Positions 47,895 to 62,330 of a stretch of 64,000 nucleotides of DNA are shown here, piece by piece. Source of the stretch: Warburgia ugandensis (Eukaryota > Streptophyta > Magnoliopsida > Canellales > Canellaceae); assembly GCA_035236585.1 (NCBI GenBank), contig CP141126.1, positions 70,843,414-70,907,413 of the forward strand, given 5' to 3'. Below the pieces are notes generated by a model. The model saw only the letters and a list, made by a program, of their open reading frames with translations. It had not been told where the DNA came from and did not search any database. A program made the position numbers and the translations under genes. The first letter of the stretch is position 1, and every line of letters begins with the position of its first letter.

Positions 47895-48607
47895 CCTGGT
47901 TTGATCGCGCTAATCCCCTTGTCCTCGTACGTTCCTAGTCATGCATGAGGGAAAAAGGTTAGCATAGCCTAATTCTATAGGTTCTAGAATATTTTTCCTC
48001 ACCACTTAGGCATTATGGGTTCATTCCCATGCCTAAGGGCCTCCTAAGGTCCCTAACTGGGCCTTGGTATAGTCAGGTTTGTAAAGGTTTAGTGGCCCAG
48101 CGCCATTATCATGGTTTAAGGGTCATTCCAGCCTTATTTAGGAGCTTTATTAGGTATTTTATAGTTTAGGTGTGTTTATGTCATCGATACGGACACAACG
48201 CCTTTCGCGGCGCCTCAATCAGAGTCCTAGAACTCAAGTTATAGGCATTTTAGCGTTAAGAGTACATAGAAGGCCCACAGGATGCGTCCGCCGACGCACC
48301 GGGCCTTCCGCCCGCTCTTTCGTTTGCGGGCGCATCCACGGACATGCTTAGTTCAACCTTGTTGAACTAGTACACCCTAGGAACTTGCCTTGGGTCTTTT
48401 GTGGCTCCCTAGATCCCCATTTTGCATGGTTTTGCATGCAAAAACTTAGGGGAATTCAACCTAAGACTGAGGGGGAGATGGGTTTGGAGGGTTTAAGGCG
48501 TACCTGGTTCGTGGCCGGGTATTTTTCCATGGTTTTCTCCTCTTGCACACTGCTCCTAGATGGGTTTTTCTCAAGGTTTTGGGCTGCCATTGGAGGTGCC
48601 CAAGAGC

Positions 48608-48619
48608 TTTATTTATAAA
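48608..48619 (-). promoter_or_regulatory. TATA box of G left LTR
   Basis: Minus strand TATAAATAAAG in gctttataaataaagc; corresponds to the TATA box of B. Confidence 0.6.
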
Positions 48620-49035
48620 GCTTGAAAAGGGTTCTGGAGGGGGTTTCTACCGCCATGGAATGGCGGTGGAGAAACCTCCAGAATGGTGGTGGTTTCTCCC
48701 CTACCCACCGTCATTCTAGAAACCTCCGCTGTGTTTGGTAAAAATGGGGTGCTCGTATCAAAACGGGTCCCTGTTTTCTCAGGCCAATTCTTTTTTAAAT
48801 TTAATTACCATTTTGCCCTTGAACTTCAAATGGTCATAACTTGCTAATTTTAACTCCGTTTTAGGTGATTCTAGTCTTGTTGGATTCCTTTTTCCAAGAC
48901 ACACCTAAGGCTACTATTCTAAGGACCAAATTTTTGGGTCTAGTTAGGGTAAATAGTGAAATGACCAAAATACCCTTATCTTAAAAAGTGATCTTTTCAT
49001 GGGATTTCAAGGGTACCAAAAATGGAGTCATTACA

Positions 49036-49054
49036 TTCTTACTCCCTTAGGGGA
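49036..49054 (-). other. Polypurine tract of G
   Basis: Minus strand TCCCCTAAGGGAGTAAGAA just before the 3' LTR, matching B. Confidence 0.85.
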
Positions 49055-49218
49055 ATTTTTCCCTTGAAATTCTATGATATATACAGTCAAAAGATCTCGG
49101 GGTACTTTTCTCGCATTTTTTACCTTAGTATGTGTTATCCTATTACCCCTTAATCTTTCATGGATGAAACTTAATTATAAGTTATTCTCCTCATAACTGG
49201 GCTGTGAGTAACGTCAAA
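49055..49218 (-). other. G interior: scrap of the pol end and leader
   Basis: Minus strand includes the phrase tgcgagaaaagtaccccgag, which in B spans the last chromodomain codons and the stop. Upstream of it lies a short leader piece. Gag and nearly all of pol are deleted. Confidence 0.85.
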
Positions 49219-49234
49219 CCGTGCTCTGATACCA
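49219..49234 (-). other. G primer binding site (initiator Met tRNA)
   Basis: Minus strand TGGTATCAGAGCACGG, 2-3 bases from the LTR. The first 12 bases match the Met-tRNA complement exactly; A has one mismatch. Confidence 0.9.
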
Positions 49235-50789
49235 ACTGTGACAACCCAGGTTTTCCCATGCATTTTTAAATGCTATATCTAATTCCTACGGCGGGATGCA
49301 TCCCTATTTGAAAACCATTTTATAAAAACAATGCAATGCAGTGAAAAATCTTTTGTTTTTAAACTCATTTTGAAAACCCCGAGTGTCATTTGCTTTCACA
49401 ACAACCAAAGTAGTTTTGAAAAATATTGTAATCATAAATGTCTTCCCAGGACTATCCAAATACAAATCACAAATTTCAATCAGAATTAAATACCAATACA
49501 TGTCCAAAGGGTAGAGTGTTTACTTACATGTATAATTGTCTCTTTTTTATTTATTTGCTCATAGCACTAACATTTCCTAAGGCGTCTTCTACTCGTGAGT
49601 GGAGCTATCCTGAAAAATGATATATATTTGGGTGAGTATACACTATACTCCATAGGAGTCCATTGCTACTAGTTTTACAATGCATGCTATGTTTTATAAT
49701 CATATGTCCTTTAAAACAGGTGCATGTTTGATCACTCATGTTCAATATTGATATTAAAAACCATTATCAAAATAGAATACTGACGACTTAAAGAATCACA
49801 TAATCCAAGTCGAAAGTAACATAGATATCATAAACATAACGATATGCATAAGATGCTCAACTAAATCCAACTTATGGATATTTGATATGGTATAGTCGAC
49901 CATCCTCATGTCATGCCATAGGCAATGCAAGTAAATCCTCAAAAACATAGGGCACACTATGCCCACGACCTCATCGCCGTGTGGTCATTGGGTACCTAGG
50001 GACATGCGGTCATAGCCTCCATGGGGCATATGACACTTCGACCCATTGCCGTGACACCAGTGGTAGTCCTTTGTACCACATGCAATCGAAGTAAGGACAT
50101 GCCTTTTTGGCATGGTACCCTTTCCACCTAATAGTGGTAGAGGCTGGGAGGCCACCCCGAACCTCTAGGCATAGTGCCCACGAGCTTACAAGCCCAAATC
50201 ATATACAAGCAAACAGGCAAAAACCTCTTTTTCAAAATATGTCCTCTTTGGGTCCCTCACAACTGCCTGGCCCTCACAACTGCCTACCCAGCGTCTTTTG
50301 GGCACTCCAACGTCTTTTGGTAACCCTCAAGGATATGCAATTTTTCAAAACTCAATAATCACAAATCATGCAATTTATGCACTTATTTATGGTAAATCAT
50401 GTAATTTATGCAATCGGTTGCAAAACATGCATGCAATGCATAAAATCTGCTCATGCTAGTATCGCATGCAAAGTCATAACCCTACTTAGAAGCTTAACAG
50501 CTTAGAAGCATCCCAGCCTAGAAGCCTGTCAGCTCTCTCTAGCCCGCCCTCATTAACCCGCCCTCATCGGCCAAGGCTACACTTATCTTGCAAACAAGAA
50601 TCCTTTTTCAAAACATGTCTATGCATGTAACATATGTCTTGGCAATATATGCGTAATGTATTTTTCATATGCATGCTTAATTCATTTATGAAATCACTTC
50701 ATGCTAAACAGGTCATGTGCATAAGGACGTAACATAAGTTTATATGATATTAGAAAGGCAATCATGACTTAAAACATGCATTCTCAAAG

Positions 50790-51093
50790 CATCATGGGTT
50801 CTTTTTAAAAGTCTAGTAAACATAGAACACCTACTTCAAAACATCATGAGTCATTTTAAAAAGTCTAATAGCGATAGAGCACCTACTTCAAAACATCATG
50901 GGTTCTTTTAAAAAGTCTAGTAGCGATAGAGCACCTACATCAAAACATCATGGGTTCTTTCAAAAAGTCTAGTAGCGATAGAGCACCTACATCAAAACAT
51001 CATGGGTTCTTTTAAAAATTCTAGTAGCGATAGAGCACCTACATCAAAACATCATGGGTTCTATTAAAAAGTCTAGTAGCGATAGAGCACCTA
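50790..51093 (-). repeat. 52-bp tandem repeat, six copies, in G right LTR
   Basis: Units start at 50790, 50842, 50894, 50946, 50998 and 51050. One more than in the left LTR. Confidence 0.93.
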
Positions 51094-51808
51094 CCTGGTT
51101 TGATTGCGCTAGTCCCCTTGTCCTCGTATGTTCCTAGTCATGGTTTAGGGAAAAAGGTTAGCTTAGCCTATTTTTATGGGTTCTAGAATACTTTTCCTCA
51201 CTACTTAGGCATTATGGGTTCATTCCCATGCCTAAGGACCTCCTAAGGTCCCTAACTAGGCCTTGGTATAGTCAGGCTTGCAAAGGTTTAGTGGTCACGC
51301 GCCACTATCATGGTTTAAGGGTCATGCTAGCCTTAGATAGGGTCTTGATTAGGTATTTTATGGTTTTTTTGTGTTCGCGTCGTCGATACGGACACAACGC
51401 CTTTTGAGGCGCCTCAATCGGAGTCCTAGAACTCAAGTTATAGGCATTTAAGCGTTAAGAGTATATAGAAGGCCCACAGGGCGTGTCCGCCAACGCACCG
51501 GACCTTCCACCCGTTCTTTCGTTTGCGGGCGCATCCACGGATGCGCCTGGTTTGACCCTGTCAAACCAGTACTCCCTAGGCACTTGCCCTCGGTCTGTTG
51601 TGGTTCCTTAGAGCCCCATTTTGTATGGTTTCGCATGCAAAAACTTAGGGGAATTCAACCTAAGACTAAGGGGGAGATGGGTTTGGAGGGTTTAAGGCGT
51701 ACCTGGTTCGTGGCTGGGTATTTTTCCATGGTTTTCTCCTCTTGCATACTGCTCCCAGATGGGTTTTTCCCAGGGTTTTGGGATGCCATTGGAGGTTCCC
51801 AAGAGATC

Positions 51809-51818
51809 TATTTATAGA
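51809..51818 (-). promoter_or_regulatory. TATA box of G right LTR
   Basis: Minus strand CTATAAATAG in gctctataaatagatctc, the counterpart of the B box. Confidence 0.65.
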
Positions 51819-52234
51819 GCTTGAAGAGGGTTCTGGAGGGGGTTTCTACCACCATGGAATGGTGGTGGAGAAACCTCCAGAATGGTGGTGGTTTCTCCCC
51901 TGCCCACCGTCATTCTAGAAACCTTCAGTGTATTTGGGAAGAAAGGGGTTTTCGTATCAAAACGGGTCGCTGTTTTCTCAGGCAAATTCTTTTCTAAATT
52001 TAATTACCATTTTGCCCTTGAACTTCAAAGGGCCATAACTTGCTCATTTTAACTCCGTTTTGGGTGATTTTGGTTTTGTTGGATTCCTTTTTCTGAGACA
52101 CACCTAAGGATACCATTCTAAGGACCAAATTTCTGGGTCTAGTTAGGGTAAACAATGAAATAACCAAAATACCCTTATCTTAAAAAGTGATCTTTTCATG
52201 GGATTTCAAGGGTACCAAAAATGGAGTCATTACA

Positions 52235-52239
52235 AGTAT
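52235..52239. repeat. Target-site duplication, right of G (AGTAT)
   Basis: Exact match to 46130-46134. Confidence 0.92.
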
Positions 52240-54721
52240 GCTAGGAAGATTGATCCTGCGAGGAGTTGAACTACTGTGATTCTAGTGGTCCCTGCCTTAA
52301 AGTTTCTAACCTAGCCAAATTCAAGTGATTTTGACCTAAACTAAGAATGAAAATTAACACATGAATTTGGAAACTATGCAAAAACAAGAAACATGCTAAA
52401 TTGAAAACTTTTCTAAAACATTCGCTTTCAAAAATTAAAACTTTTCTAAATAAAAAAATTATAATTTTATGACTTTCCTAATAAAAAGCATCCTTAAAAT
52501 GAATTTACAAACTTTCCAAAACTAACTTTCCTAAATATGAAATTAACAACTAATTGAAGGAAAACATGCTTTAACAAACTACTTCCTTAATCATGCAAAC
52601 TAAGAAAAGGAAGGAAAAAAAGATGACTATTTTAATAAGTATGAAAAATTAATTACTTTCCTAACTAAATAAGATGCAAACTAATGGAATCTAAGTACAA
52701 CTAAACATGAGTTATAAAGGAAAAATTACCACTAACAAACAATGAAAGGAAAAACTACCAAATCATCATGCATGTAACCATGGAATGGTATGCATGATTC
52801 AATGGATAGGAGTGGATATAATCAACTACTTTGGAAACCTAAGCATGCAATCTATTTCTAACATTAACTAAGCTATCTAATAATCTAGTTAGGCTCATGA
52901 AAAATCAAGTGAACATGATTGTATGGTGCTGGAAATTAACACAAACCATTCATACAAAGAAACTCCAGCAATAAGGTAAATGAAACATTCAATGAATAGA
53001 ACATGTAAAACATGGAAATAATCACTTCTAATCATTCAAATATTCAATAACAAAGATAATTAATGGCAGGACATGAACATGAATTGAAAATTCCAACTAT
53101 CTTCATTGAATCAAATGAAAAGTTCATCAACACAATACTCCATACAGGGAATCCAAATCTGAAATTTAAATGTGATTACAATGATGTTCACTTAATATTA
53201 ATCACTCCTTAATTACAAGTCAATTTCATCTTCAATTGTTCCAACAATCACTCATGAACTAACAAACTTGAAATTAAGGGAAATCCTATGCAAAACTAAG
53301 GCAACAACCAATGGAACTTAAGAAACCAAAGTTGAAACACCAAGAGGCGAGAGCAAAGATGCAATGAAAGGTAAAGAGCAAAATTAGATTCTAGAGGACT
53401 TCCCTTGGCTGTCACTACAAAGGAAAATTGGCCTTGAGTCTTAATTTAAAAGCAAGCAAAGAAAAAGGAAAAGGTAATCTAACATGAAAAGAAGTAAATT
53501 CCATCAAAGAGAATAAGGAAAGTAATCAACCCTCAAAGATGAATCAAAACTCCAAAACTCCTAGGTTGAACACTTGAGGAAGAAGCATACACCTTAGAAG
53601 GAAGTGGCAGCATCCAATGACTCTACAAAACAACAATCAAAAGAAGTGAAAGTGGGCTGTAGGAAGTGGGTGTCTCCTTCCAATGGAGGAGACGTCTTTT
53701 CCTAAGTTGAGAAGAGTGTGTGTTTGCTTATGTTTGGGCTGGTTTTTGTAAGTCTTCTCCTATTTTTCATAGGGTACCCTAATACTAAGGTGTAGTGTGG
53801 ATTAAAAGTATGTCAAATTGAATTTCTAGGATGGGGGAAAAGGGTAGACATCAAATAGGAAAGTGTGGAAGGAGGTGGCAACCTTAAGGAGGGGAGTAGG
53901 TGGGAGACGCCACCTTTTTAGGAAGGGGCATCTCCCCCTTCCAAAGTTGTTGAAACCTTTAGGAAATAGGAAAGTAGGTGGTGATTTGTTGGGAAAGAGG
54001 TGGAGGTTGTTAGGTGGAGAGATTTGGTTTGTTGGGAAGTTTCCTAAGAGGTGGAATGAGATTGATTTTGGAAATTCTTAGTGCATCTTAAGGGTGAGGT
54101 AGAAATAAAGGAAAAAGTGAGAAAAAAAACAAAAAATTGAATGCTCTTATCTCATTGGTCCACATGCCATCTTATTCTAATGTATTTTCCTTGATTATCT
54201 TCAAAATAACTCTCTTGAATCTCCTCCAATCCTAGCCTTTCATTTAACTTAAATTGATGGCTAACTTTGAAAGCTCCATTGGCTAAGCGTCATGGCTGGC
54301 TTAGGAAGCTGTCTTGGCTTCAACCCTTGGCTTCAGTCTCTTGTATGGTTTAGCTTGAATTCCTTAGCTTGCCAACTTCTTTCATGGCTTATATGGCTAA
54401 GGTGGCTTCCATGCAAAGGTGGTGGGAATGCACACTAACTTCATGAACTCACTTTGGCCATTTTAGCTCCTTTAATCACATCCATTACTAGTTCACAAGA
54501 TGATCTTGGCCTTTGCTTTATGTTGAAGTGATGATTTTGAGGCTTTGACTTGATCTTTTGATCTTGATCTTCAATTTCGTCCACATCGATCTTGCCATTG
54601 GATCACCATCTTACTCCCTACAAAAGTGAAAAAAACCTAAGCACATCTTAGGAAAACATGATTAATCACATACTTACCTTAACTAGCTTCTAGACCTAAA
54701 AAAAAAAACTTCTTGGTTATT

Positions 54722-57040
54722 AGGTGATGATTTCTACAAGTGCATGGGCTATTGTGGTATAGCTAATGCAAGTATGGGTCGATCCCGTAGGGATGCGCTT
54801 TAAGATTTTGGAGCTTTTAACAAAATTTAATTATTTAAAATTAAAAATAATTGACAAAAATTAACAGAAAGAAATCAAACTTCATCGTCAGTTTAACAGT
54901 GAAATTCTAGAGGTCTAATTCTAGAAAGAACAGAAAAAGAAACAATAAAACCTTAACTAAACTAAAACTAGAAAAAAATTAAAAAAATCTAATTCCCGAT
55001 ATTAAGTACTGTCCAATTCTTCAATTTTAGTATCACAAACCTTGATCAGACTCCATCAATATATTCAACATGTCATGGACTAATGATCTGATGGAGGAAT
55101 TTGTCAAATTCATCAAAATTTTTGAGATCTAATCGAATTAAGGAATTTAAGAATTAATGGCTTTGATCTATTTTCAGCACCCAAATTGAAGATCAAGAAC
55201 AACAATTGCATAGGAAACTATCCTAAAAATATGTTATAAAATTTAATTGAAATTTTGAATTAAAATAGACAAGAAATAAGAGCTTTTCTGTGGTTAAACC
55301 AGAATGCTTGAATTGGTTAAACAGGAATAGATAAGGTAGTTCTTAGATTAACTATAGAATAACACAAAATGTGAATAACCAAAACGGCAGTATCATAAAA
55401 CACAAATAGTAACAGTAACAAGACAGAACATATAATTTGAAATTTTCTAATAAGGGAAAAATTGGAATTGCTTCCCAAACTTCCTTAAAACATTTTGTCG
55501 AAGGAGATGGAGGAAGCTGCTGGAGATGATCTGGAGCAGTGCTACTTGTGCATGGAAGATGGGGATGATCTGAGCTATGCTGGTCTGGTGGAAAGGTGCA
55601 GCCAGGGAGCCGTTCAGTGCTATGCGAAGATGGGGAACTCGAGCTGGGTAGGCCAGTGGAAGCCTGGAGAAGTGGACTGGTCGGTCTATGTGCTTGGGAG
55701 ATAGGCCAACCAAACTGTGTGATAGAGATTGAGCGTGGCCGGTGAAGAAGATCCTTTTTAACAGAGAAAACCAGTGGATGGCCCGAGGAGTAGAGGCATG
55801 ACGCCTAGGCGTGTGGAAGAAATCTGGGCTGAGGAAGACGATGCCTTGTGCATGGAGGAGAGGAGGAATGAAATGGAAAAATGATGCCTGGGGCTGGGTG
55901 GTCTGGAATACTTTAGGCATCACACGATGGATGAGATGATCAGGGGTGGAGGACCAATGTCGGTGCCTGAAATTGTGAGTCAGGCTGAGAGACAGTGCTG
56001 GGTTGATGCAGGGAGGTGTGATGTGCAGAGGCTAGGTAGTTCGGTGCGGCCTGGGAACACCAGTGATGGGTTTGGTGGTTTATGCAAGAGTGGGAGAGGG
56101 TTAGGAAGTAGAAAGGGAAAATGTGAAGGTAGTGGAGGCTGGGTGCATTGAGAAACAGGGAAGGGAGAGATGGAGAATGGAGAATGATGGGAAACTTTGT
56201 GCGTGAAAGATAGATGGGGGATGGCTGATGCAGTGAACAAAACAAAAGAAGAGAGGGAGTGGTTGTGAACATGAGAGAGAAGTGGAAAAGAATGGTAAGG
56301 TTGTAAGAAAAAGTAACATGAGAGATAGAGGGAAATAAGAGACTCAATGAATGGTAAAAGACACAATGAAAGCAACCCAAGGAAGAATAGAAAAGGAAGC
56401 CTAGGAAAACCAAATCAGAACTACCCAAAACTTATGTACTGGAAACACCGAATAACTTCATTAAATCACATTAAAATCTATTAACATAGTAAGCATATAT
56501 ATGTAATCCAAATCTGAAATTGTGTTCTATTAGAATGAAAGGGCAACACAACTTCCCAAGATGAAACTGAAAAGAATTCAAAAGTGATGAAGATTAAAAG
56601 ATAAATCACTAAAATTTAATGAAAAACTAAATGACTAGAGCTTGGATTCATTCATGGAACACTAGGAGAAAGACAGCAGCCACCATAGGAGAATACTTTG
56701 AGTGCTAGAAGGCAAGGGGAGAAGTGAAGGAAAGGATGCCTCCTCACTTTGGAGGAGGTGTTCTTTTCTTCCTTCCAAAGTTTTTTCTTTGACTATTATG
56801 TCTCCAAAGTTTTCTCTAGTGACCTAAGGTAAAGGTAGGATAGAGATGAAAAAGAAAGGGAATTGGATCGTTAGGATTAGATATAGGACTGACTAGTTAG
56901 GTTTTTCCAAAGAAGAAAGCAAGTGGGCCACTTTGGAAAGCCTTAAGGTGGGAGACACCATTTTGTTAGGAGGGGGCATCTCCCCCTTGCAAAAATCATT
57001 GAAGACCCTTGAAATCAGCAAGTTGGAGAGATATGAATCA

Positions 57041-57136
<96 letters not shown>

Positions 57137-58107
57137 GGAGAGTAGAAAATGGTGATTGGTTGGGCTAGAGAGAAATAAGGAGGGTGGTGGAATGGAAAGA
57201 GATGATTGGCTAACTAGTTTCCTAGGAAGTGAGGACTAGTTGGATGGTTGAAATAGAAGTTTAGGAAGGTGGGAGAGTCTTAGATAGGACTCTTGAATGG
57301 AAAGTGAAATTTGTAGTGCACTTTAGTGGTGAGATGGAAAGTGAGAAAAAAATGGGAAAAACATGGAAAAACAATAAAGATGTAGAGATATATTCCTAGT
57401 GTCACACATGCTATAGTATCATATGGATTTTACAATTCTCTTCAAAATATCCCTATAAATTCCAAGGAAAATTCTTTGGATTCGCTTCCAATCATGGCCT
57501 TCCATGTAGCTTGGCTCATGTGGCATGGTGGCTACCTTAGAGCTCCATTGACTTGGCTTCATGGCTAGCTTAGATGGATTTCTTAGCTTAGCTTGATGGC
57601 TCAAATCTTTGGCTTTGGTAGCGGCTAGGGTCCTTAACTTGTCACCTTGTTCATGGCTTGAATATGGATAAGTGGCTTAAGTGAAACCCATGCAAAAGTG
57701 GTAGACTTTGCATGGCTTGTAAATGGGCCCACTTTGGCCACCTTTGAGTCCTTCAATTCCATCTTCAAATGATCTAGACCCTTGATCTCATGTTGGTGTA
57801 ATGACTTTGACGCTTTGACTCAATCTTTTGATCTTGATCATCAATTTTCATCTTGATTGATCTTGGTCGTTGGATCAGCTTCTTACTTCCTACCAGAAGT
57901 GAAAAAATTAAATTAAATTCTTGAAAATTATGATTAATCACATAATCACCTCTAAATGGTCTCTAGTCCTACGAAATATCAAATTTTTTACTCATTATGT
58001 CATAAATGTATGTGTTATGAATTTTCGTCAAAACACCTAATTTAATGCTATAAGTTATTACACATGGGTAACTAATTGGGTGCTTTTTATGAAAAATATG
58101 ATTATCA
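54722..58107 (-). repeat. H6: Athila-type LTR, minus strand, with CT-rich module and (GA)n
   Basis: About 3.4 kb. Its left end (ggtgatgatttctacaagtg) aligns with the H4 LTR end and with H7 at 62903. From about 55480 to 56430 it carries the CT-rich module of H4 in reverse. From about 56440 it matches the U3 half of the H1/H2 LTR, ending ATTATCA at 58107, the complement of TGATAA. No primer site on the left and no polypurine tract on the right, so it is a solo or broken LTR. Confidence 0.7.
57044..57134 (+). repeat. (GA)n microsatellite, about 91 bp
   Basis: Uninterrupted GA/AG in the H6 LTR. A 70-codon Glu/Arg frame through it is an artefact of the repeat. Confidence 0.95.
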
Positions 58108-58860
58108 TAAATTTCTTCAATGAAGGACATATAATAGTTGTGTTAATTATTGAAAACACTATTGGACCTCCACCTCATACTGTACCCTCCATTGACCCTC
58201 ATAACAACTGGATAGTGGATTATTTCACTCGTATTGATCTTGTTTTACTAGTTCATGATGATCTTGATGTGCTTCCAAATTTTGAATTAATGAATCTCAA
58301 TTCCTATTATCTTAAGCCTCTTCTTTTGAACATGTTTATTCTATTGATCACTCAAAAGAGAATGACGATGATTCTTTAAATGATCTTTCAAAAATGATTA
58401 AACAATTCAAAATGCATTGTGCAAAACAAGGTGAAGAGGAAATTGAAACCATTAATGTAGGGACAAAGGATAAATAGGAGCTTTCAATTGACATTAACTT
58501 GCCCCAAGATGAAATGTCAAAACTTGGGTATTTACTCAAAGAATACAAAGATATCTTTGCTCAGTCATATGATGAGATGCTTTGGATCAACACTAAAAAT
58601 TGTTAAGGTTAGGGAGATTCTGAAATTTCCTAGTGCTTAGCCTATTTTCAAAGAATAAGGAAAGAATGAAAAGAACATATTAAAGGAGTCGACTGAGAAC
58701 ATTTGAAGGTCAGATTTGCAAAGGTGGTTCATTATCCAGAATGGTTGGCCAATGTTGTCACTATCTCAAAGAATTAGAGTCACCTCTACTTGAAGGAAAA
58801 GATCATGCTTTTGAAAAAACTTGGGATCAAAAGAAGGATGGATTGAAGAAGTCCTTCATT
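58108..58860 (+). pseudogene. Tat/Ogre-like pol fragment, unit 1
   Basis: Pieces before and at the start of reverse transcriptase: LPNFELMNLN (about 58275), EIETINVG (58438), LGYLLKEYKDIFAQSYDEM (58521-58577), and in broken frames KVVHYPEWLANVVTISKN (about 58720-58770). The K-EY-D-FAWSYD-MPG and YPEWLANVV signatures are those of the Tat/Ogre lineage, different from Athila and Tekay in this window. The CVDYR and later motifs are absent, so it stops before the palm. Confidence 0.75.
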
Positions 58861-60990
<2,130 letters not shown>

Positions 60991-62330
60991 ACAAGTCTTT
61001 AGTGTGTTTGAAATGTAAGATCTTGACCATTCATCCCATGTAAGACTAGGTTTATCATGTGATATAAAGTAACAATTTGAGGCTAAATTACAATTAACAA
61101 TAGATCTTATAGGATGCTGGAATATTCTATGAGGGCTAAACACTAATGCCTATAACTAATATTATGCAAAGTGGGTTTTTAAAATGAGAAGGAGAACAAG
61201 GGCACAATAGAAAGACTCAAGGAAATACTGGTGCCCATGGACTTCTTACAACTTTCCTATGATGAACATTCCTACTGTTAAAGTTGTTCCTATGAACTCT
61301 AGCCTTTTCATATTTTTATGATAACAAAACCTTGATCCCCATGATCTAACAATGTTTATGTTTGAGAAATTATAATCAATTATGACTATAAATGGTTAGA
61401 ATAGTGCAAAGAAACTCATCTCAATCTCCTAAAGATGGGCAATTGTCATGTCTTCAAAGACTTGCAAGCGATTTGCTTCATAATCTAACCAATTGATACT
61501 TAACTTACGAAGAAGATGAGATGAAATTTAAGCACGTCTTATTTGTTAATTGTTAGATAACTAGTAGATGGAATGTCTCACATGAGTGCAAAATTCTTTA
61601 GATACCACCAGTTGGGCAACAGACATCTCTCAATTGACTAAACATACCTAACACAAAGAAGAAACAAATTTAACCAAAAATCAACTTGTCAACATGTAAG
61701 TCAATCTATTGCTTCATGTCTATGACATACTTAGACATCATTGGTATATTTAAGCTATCAATGGAACCAGATCAAATGAGTGATGAGTGATGAGTGATTT
61801 GAATTTGAAGAAGAAGAGGAACTTCACTCGGAATGAAGTCAACCATCCATACCACTATAAACCAACAAAAAAGAAATAGACACAACTTTGCTGAAATAAT
61901 TTCAGTTACAACCACTCAAACAAAGGAATCCCTCCAACCAATCGCTTGAGATAATGATAAGATGAGTTTCAAGTTCTAGGCAATCGACTACTAACACAAA
62001 ATATTCTGTTAGTTAATTGAAATTCATTATAGAACTATACATCAACCGATTTTGAGCTACTCAATCAGTCCCAATGTCAACATCAAGTGCCACCAAGTTT
62101 CTAATTCTATTGTCTAAACTATTCAATAGATCTAGTTTAACTCTAATGGCTAGAAAGACAGATCCAATGGCTATTTGGAATTGAGACTATAAATTCAAGC
62201 ATATTTTAAAAGTTTAAAGATGGAACAGGATATAAAGGAGAATAATCAAATAAATATTCCAAATTCACTTCTCAAGCTAATCTTTATGTTCATGTTGAAA
62301 TGATTTCAATTTTTAGAAATTATTAATCCT
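60991..62330 (+). other. Unit 2 noncoding and LTR-like segment
   Basis: Matches 58870-60196 throughout at roughly 80-85% by eye. Contains a small tgatgagtgatgagtgat duplication near 61780 and the TATA-like box at 62188-62194. Confidence 0.55.
62188..62194 (+). promoter_or_regulatory. TATA-like box, unit 2
   Basis: TATAAAT in gagactataaattcaagc, same place as 60056. Confidence 0.5.

Larger units (their letters stand above)
46135..49035 (-). repeat. Left (3') LTR of G, B-type U5 end
   Basis: 2901 bp. From 46135 to about 46480 it matches, reversed, the end of the B right LTR (for example gagatctcttgtttt and ccatggcatag). From the palindrome at about 46493 onward it matches the right LTR of G. 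Holds five copies of the 52-bp repeat. Confidence 0.9.
46135..52234 (-). mobile_element. G: Tekay-derived element with two 3-kb LTRs and a 201-bp interior
   Basis: 6100 bp, exact AGTAT duplications. Left LTR 46135-49035 (3' LTR by strand), interior 49036-49236, right LTR 49237-52234 (5' LTR). The interior keeps only the polypurine tract, the last ~100 bp of a B-like pol end and the Met-tRNA primer site. It therefore cannot encode any protein and would have depended on proteins from full elements. The two LTRs have the same body but different U5 ends (see findings). Confidence 0.92.
49237..52234 (-). repeat. Right (5') LTR of G, A-type U5 end
   Basis: 2998 bp. From 49237 to about 49625 it matches, reversed, the end of the A and D LTRs (for example gggatgcatccctatttg and ctactcgtgagtgg). 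Beyond the palindrome it matches the left LTR of G. Six copies of the 52-bp repeat (50790-51093). Ends ggagtcattaca like B. Confidence 0.9.
46081..54721 (-). repeat. H5: Athila-type LTR, minus strand, interrupted by G
   Basis: Left end TGTTGTTGTTTTAAATAAAA aligns with the H1 LTR end at 24267. G splits it after 54 bp. The rest (52240-54721) matches the H1/H2 LTR in reverse. Its last ~180 bp (the U3 start) are missing where H6 begins. Without G it is about 2.5 kb. No primer site lies to its left, so it is a solo or 3' LTR inserted in the F gag remnant. Confidence 0.75.

Noticed and set aside
47643-51093. CRISPR-like array of 52-bp units
   Set aside because: Units are head to tail without spacers, in a plant LTR.
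56933-57145. Glu/Arg repeat protein
   Set aside because: Translation of a (GA)n microsatellite.
58080-58379. 99-codon frame as an independent gene
   Set aside because: Its later part matches the acidic region before Tat/Ogre reverse transcriptase and it begins inside the H6 LTR end, so it is a pol remnant.
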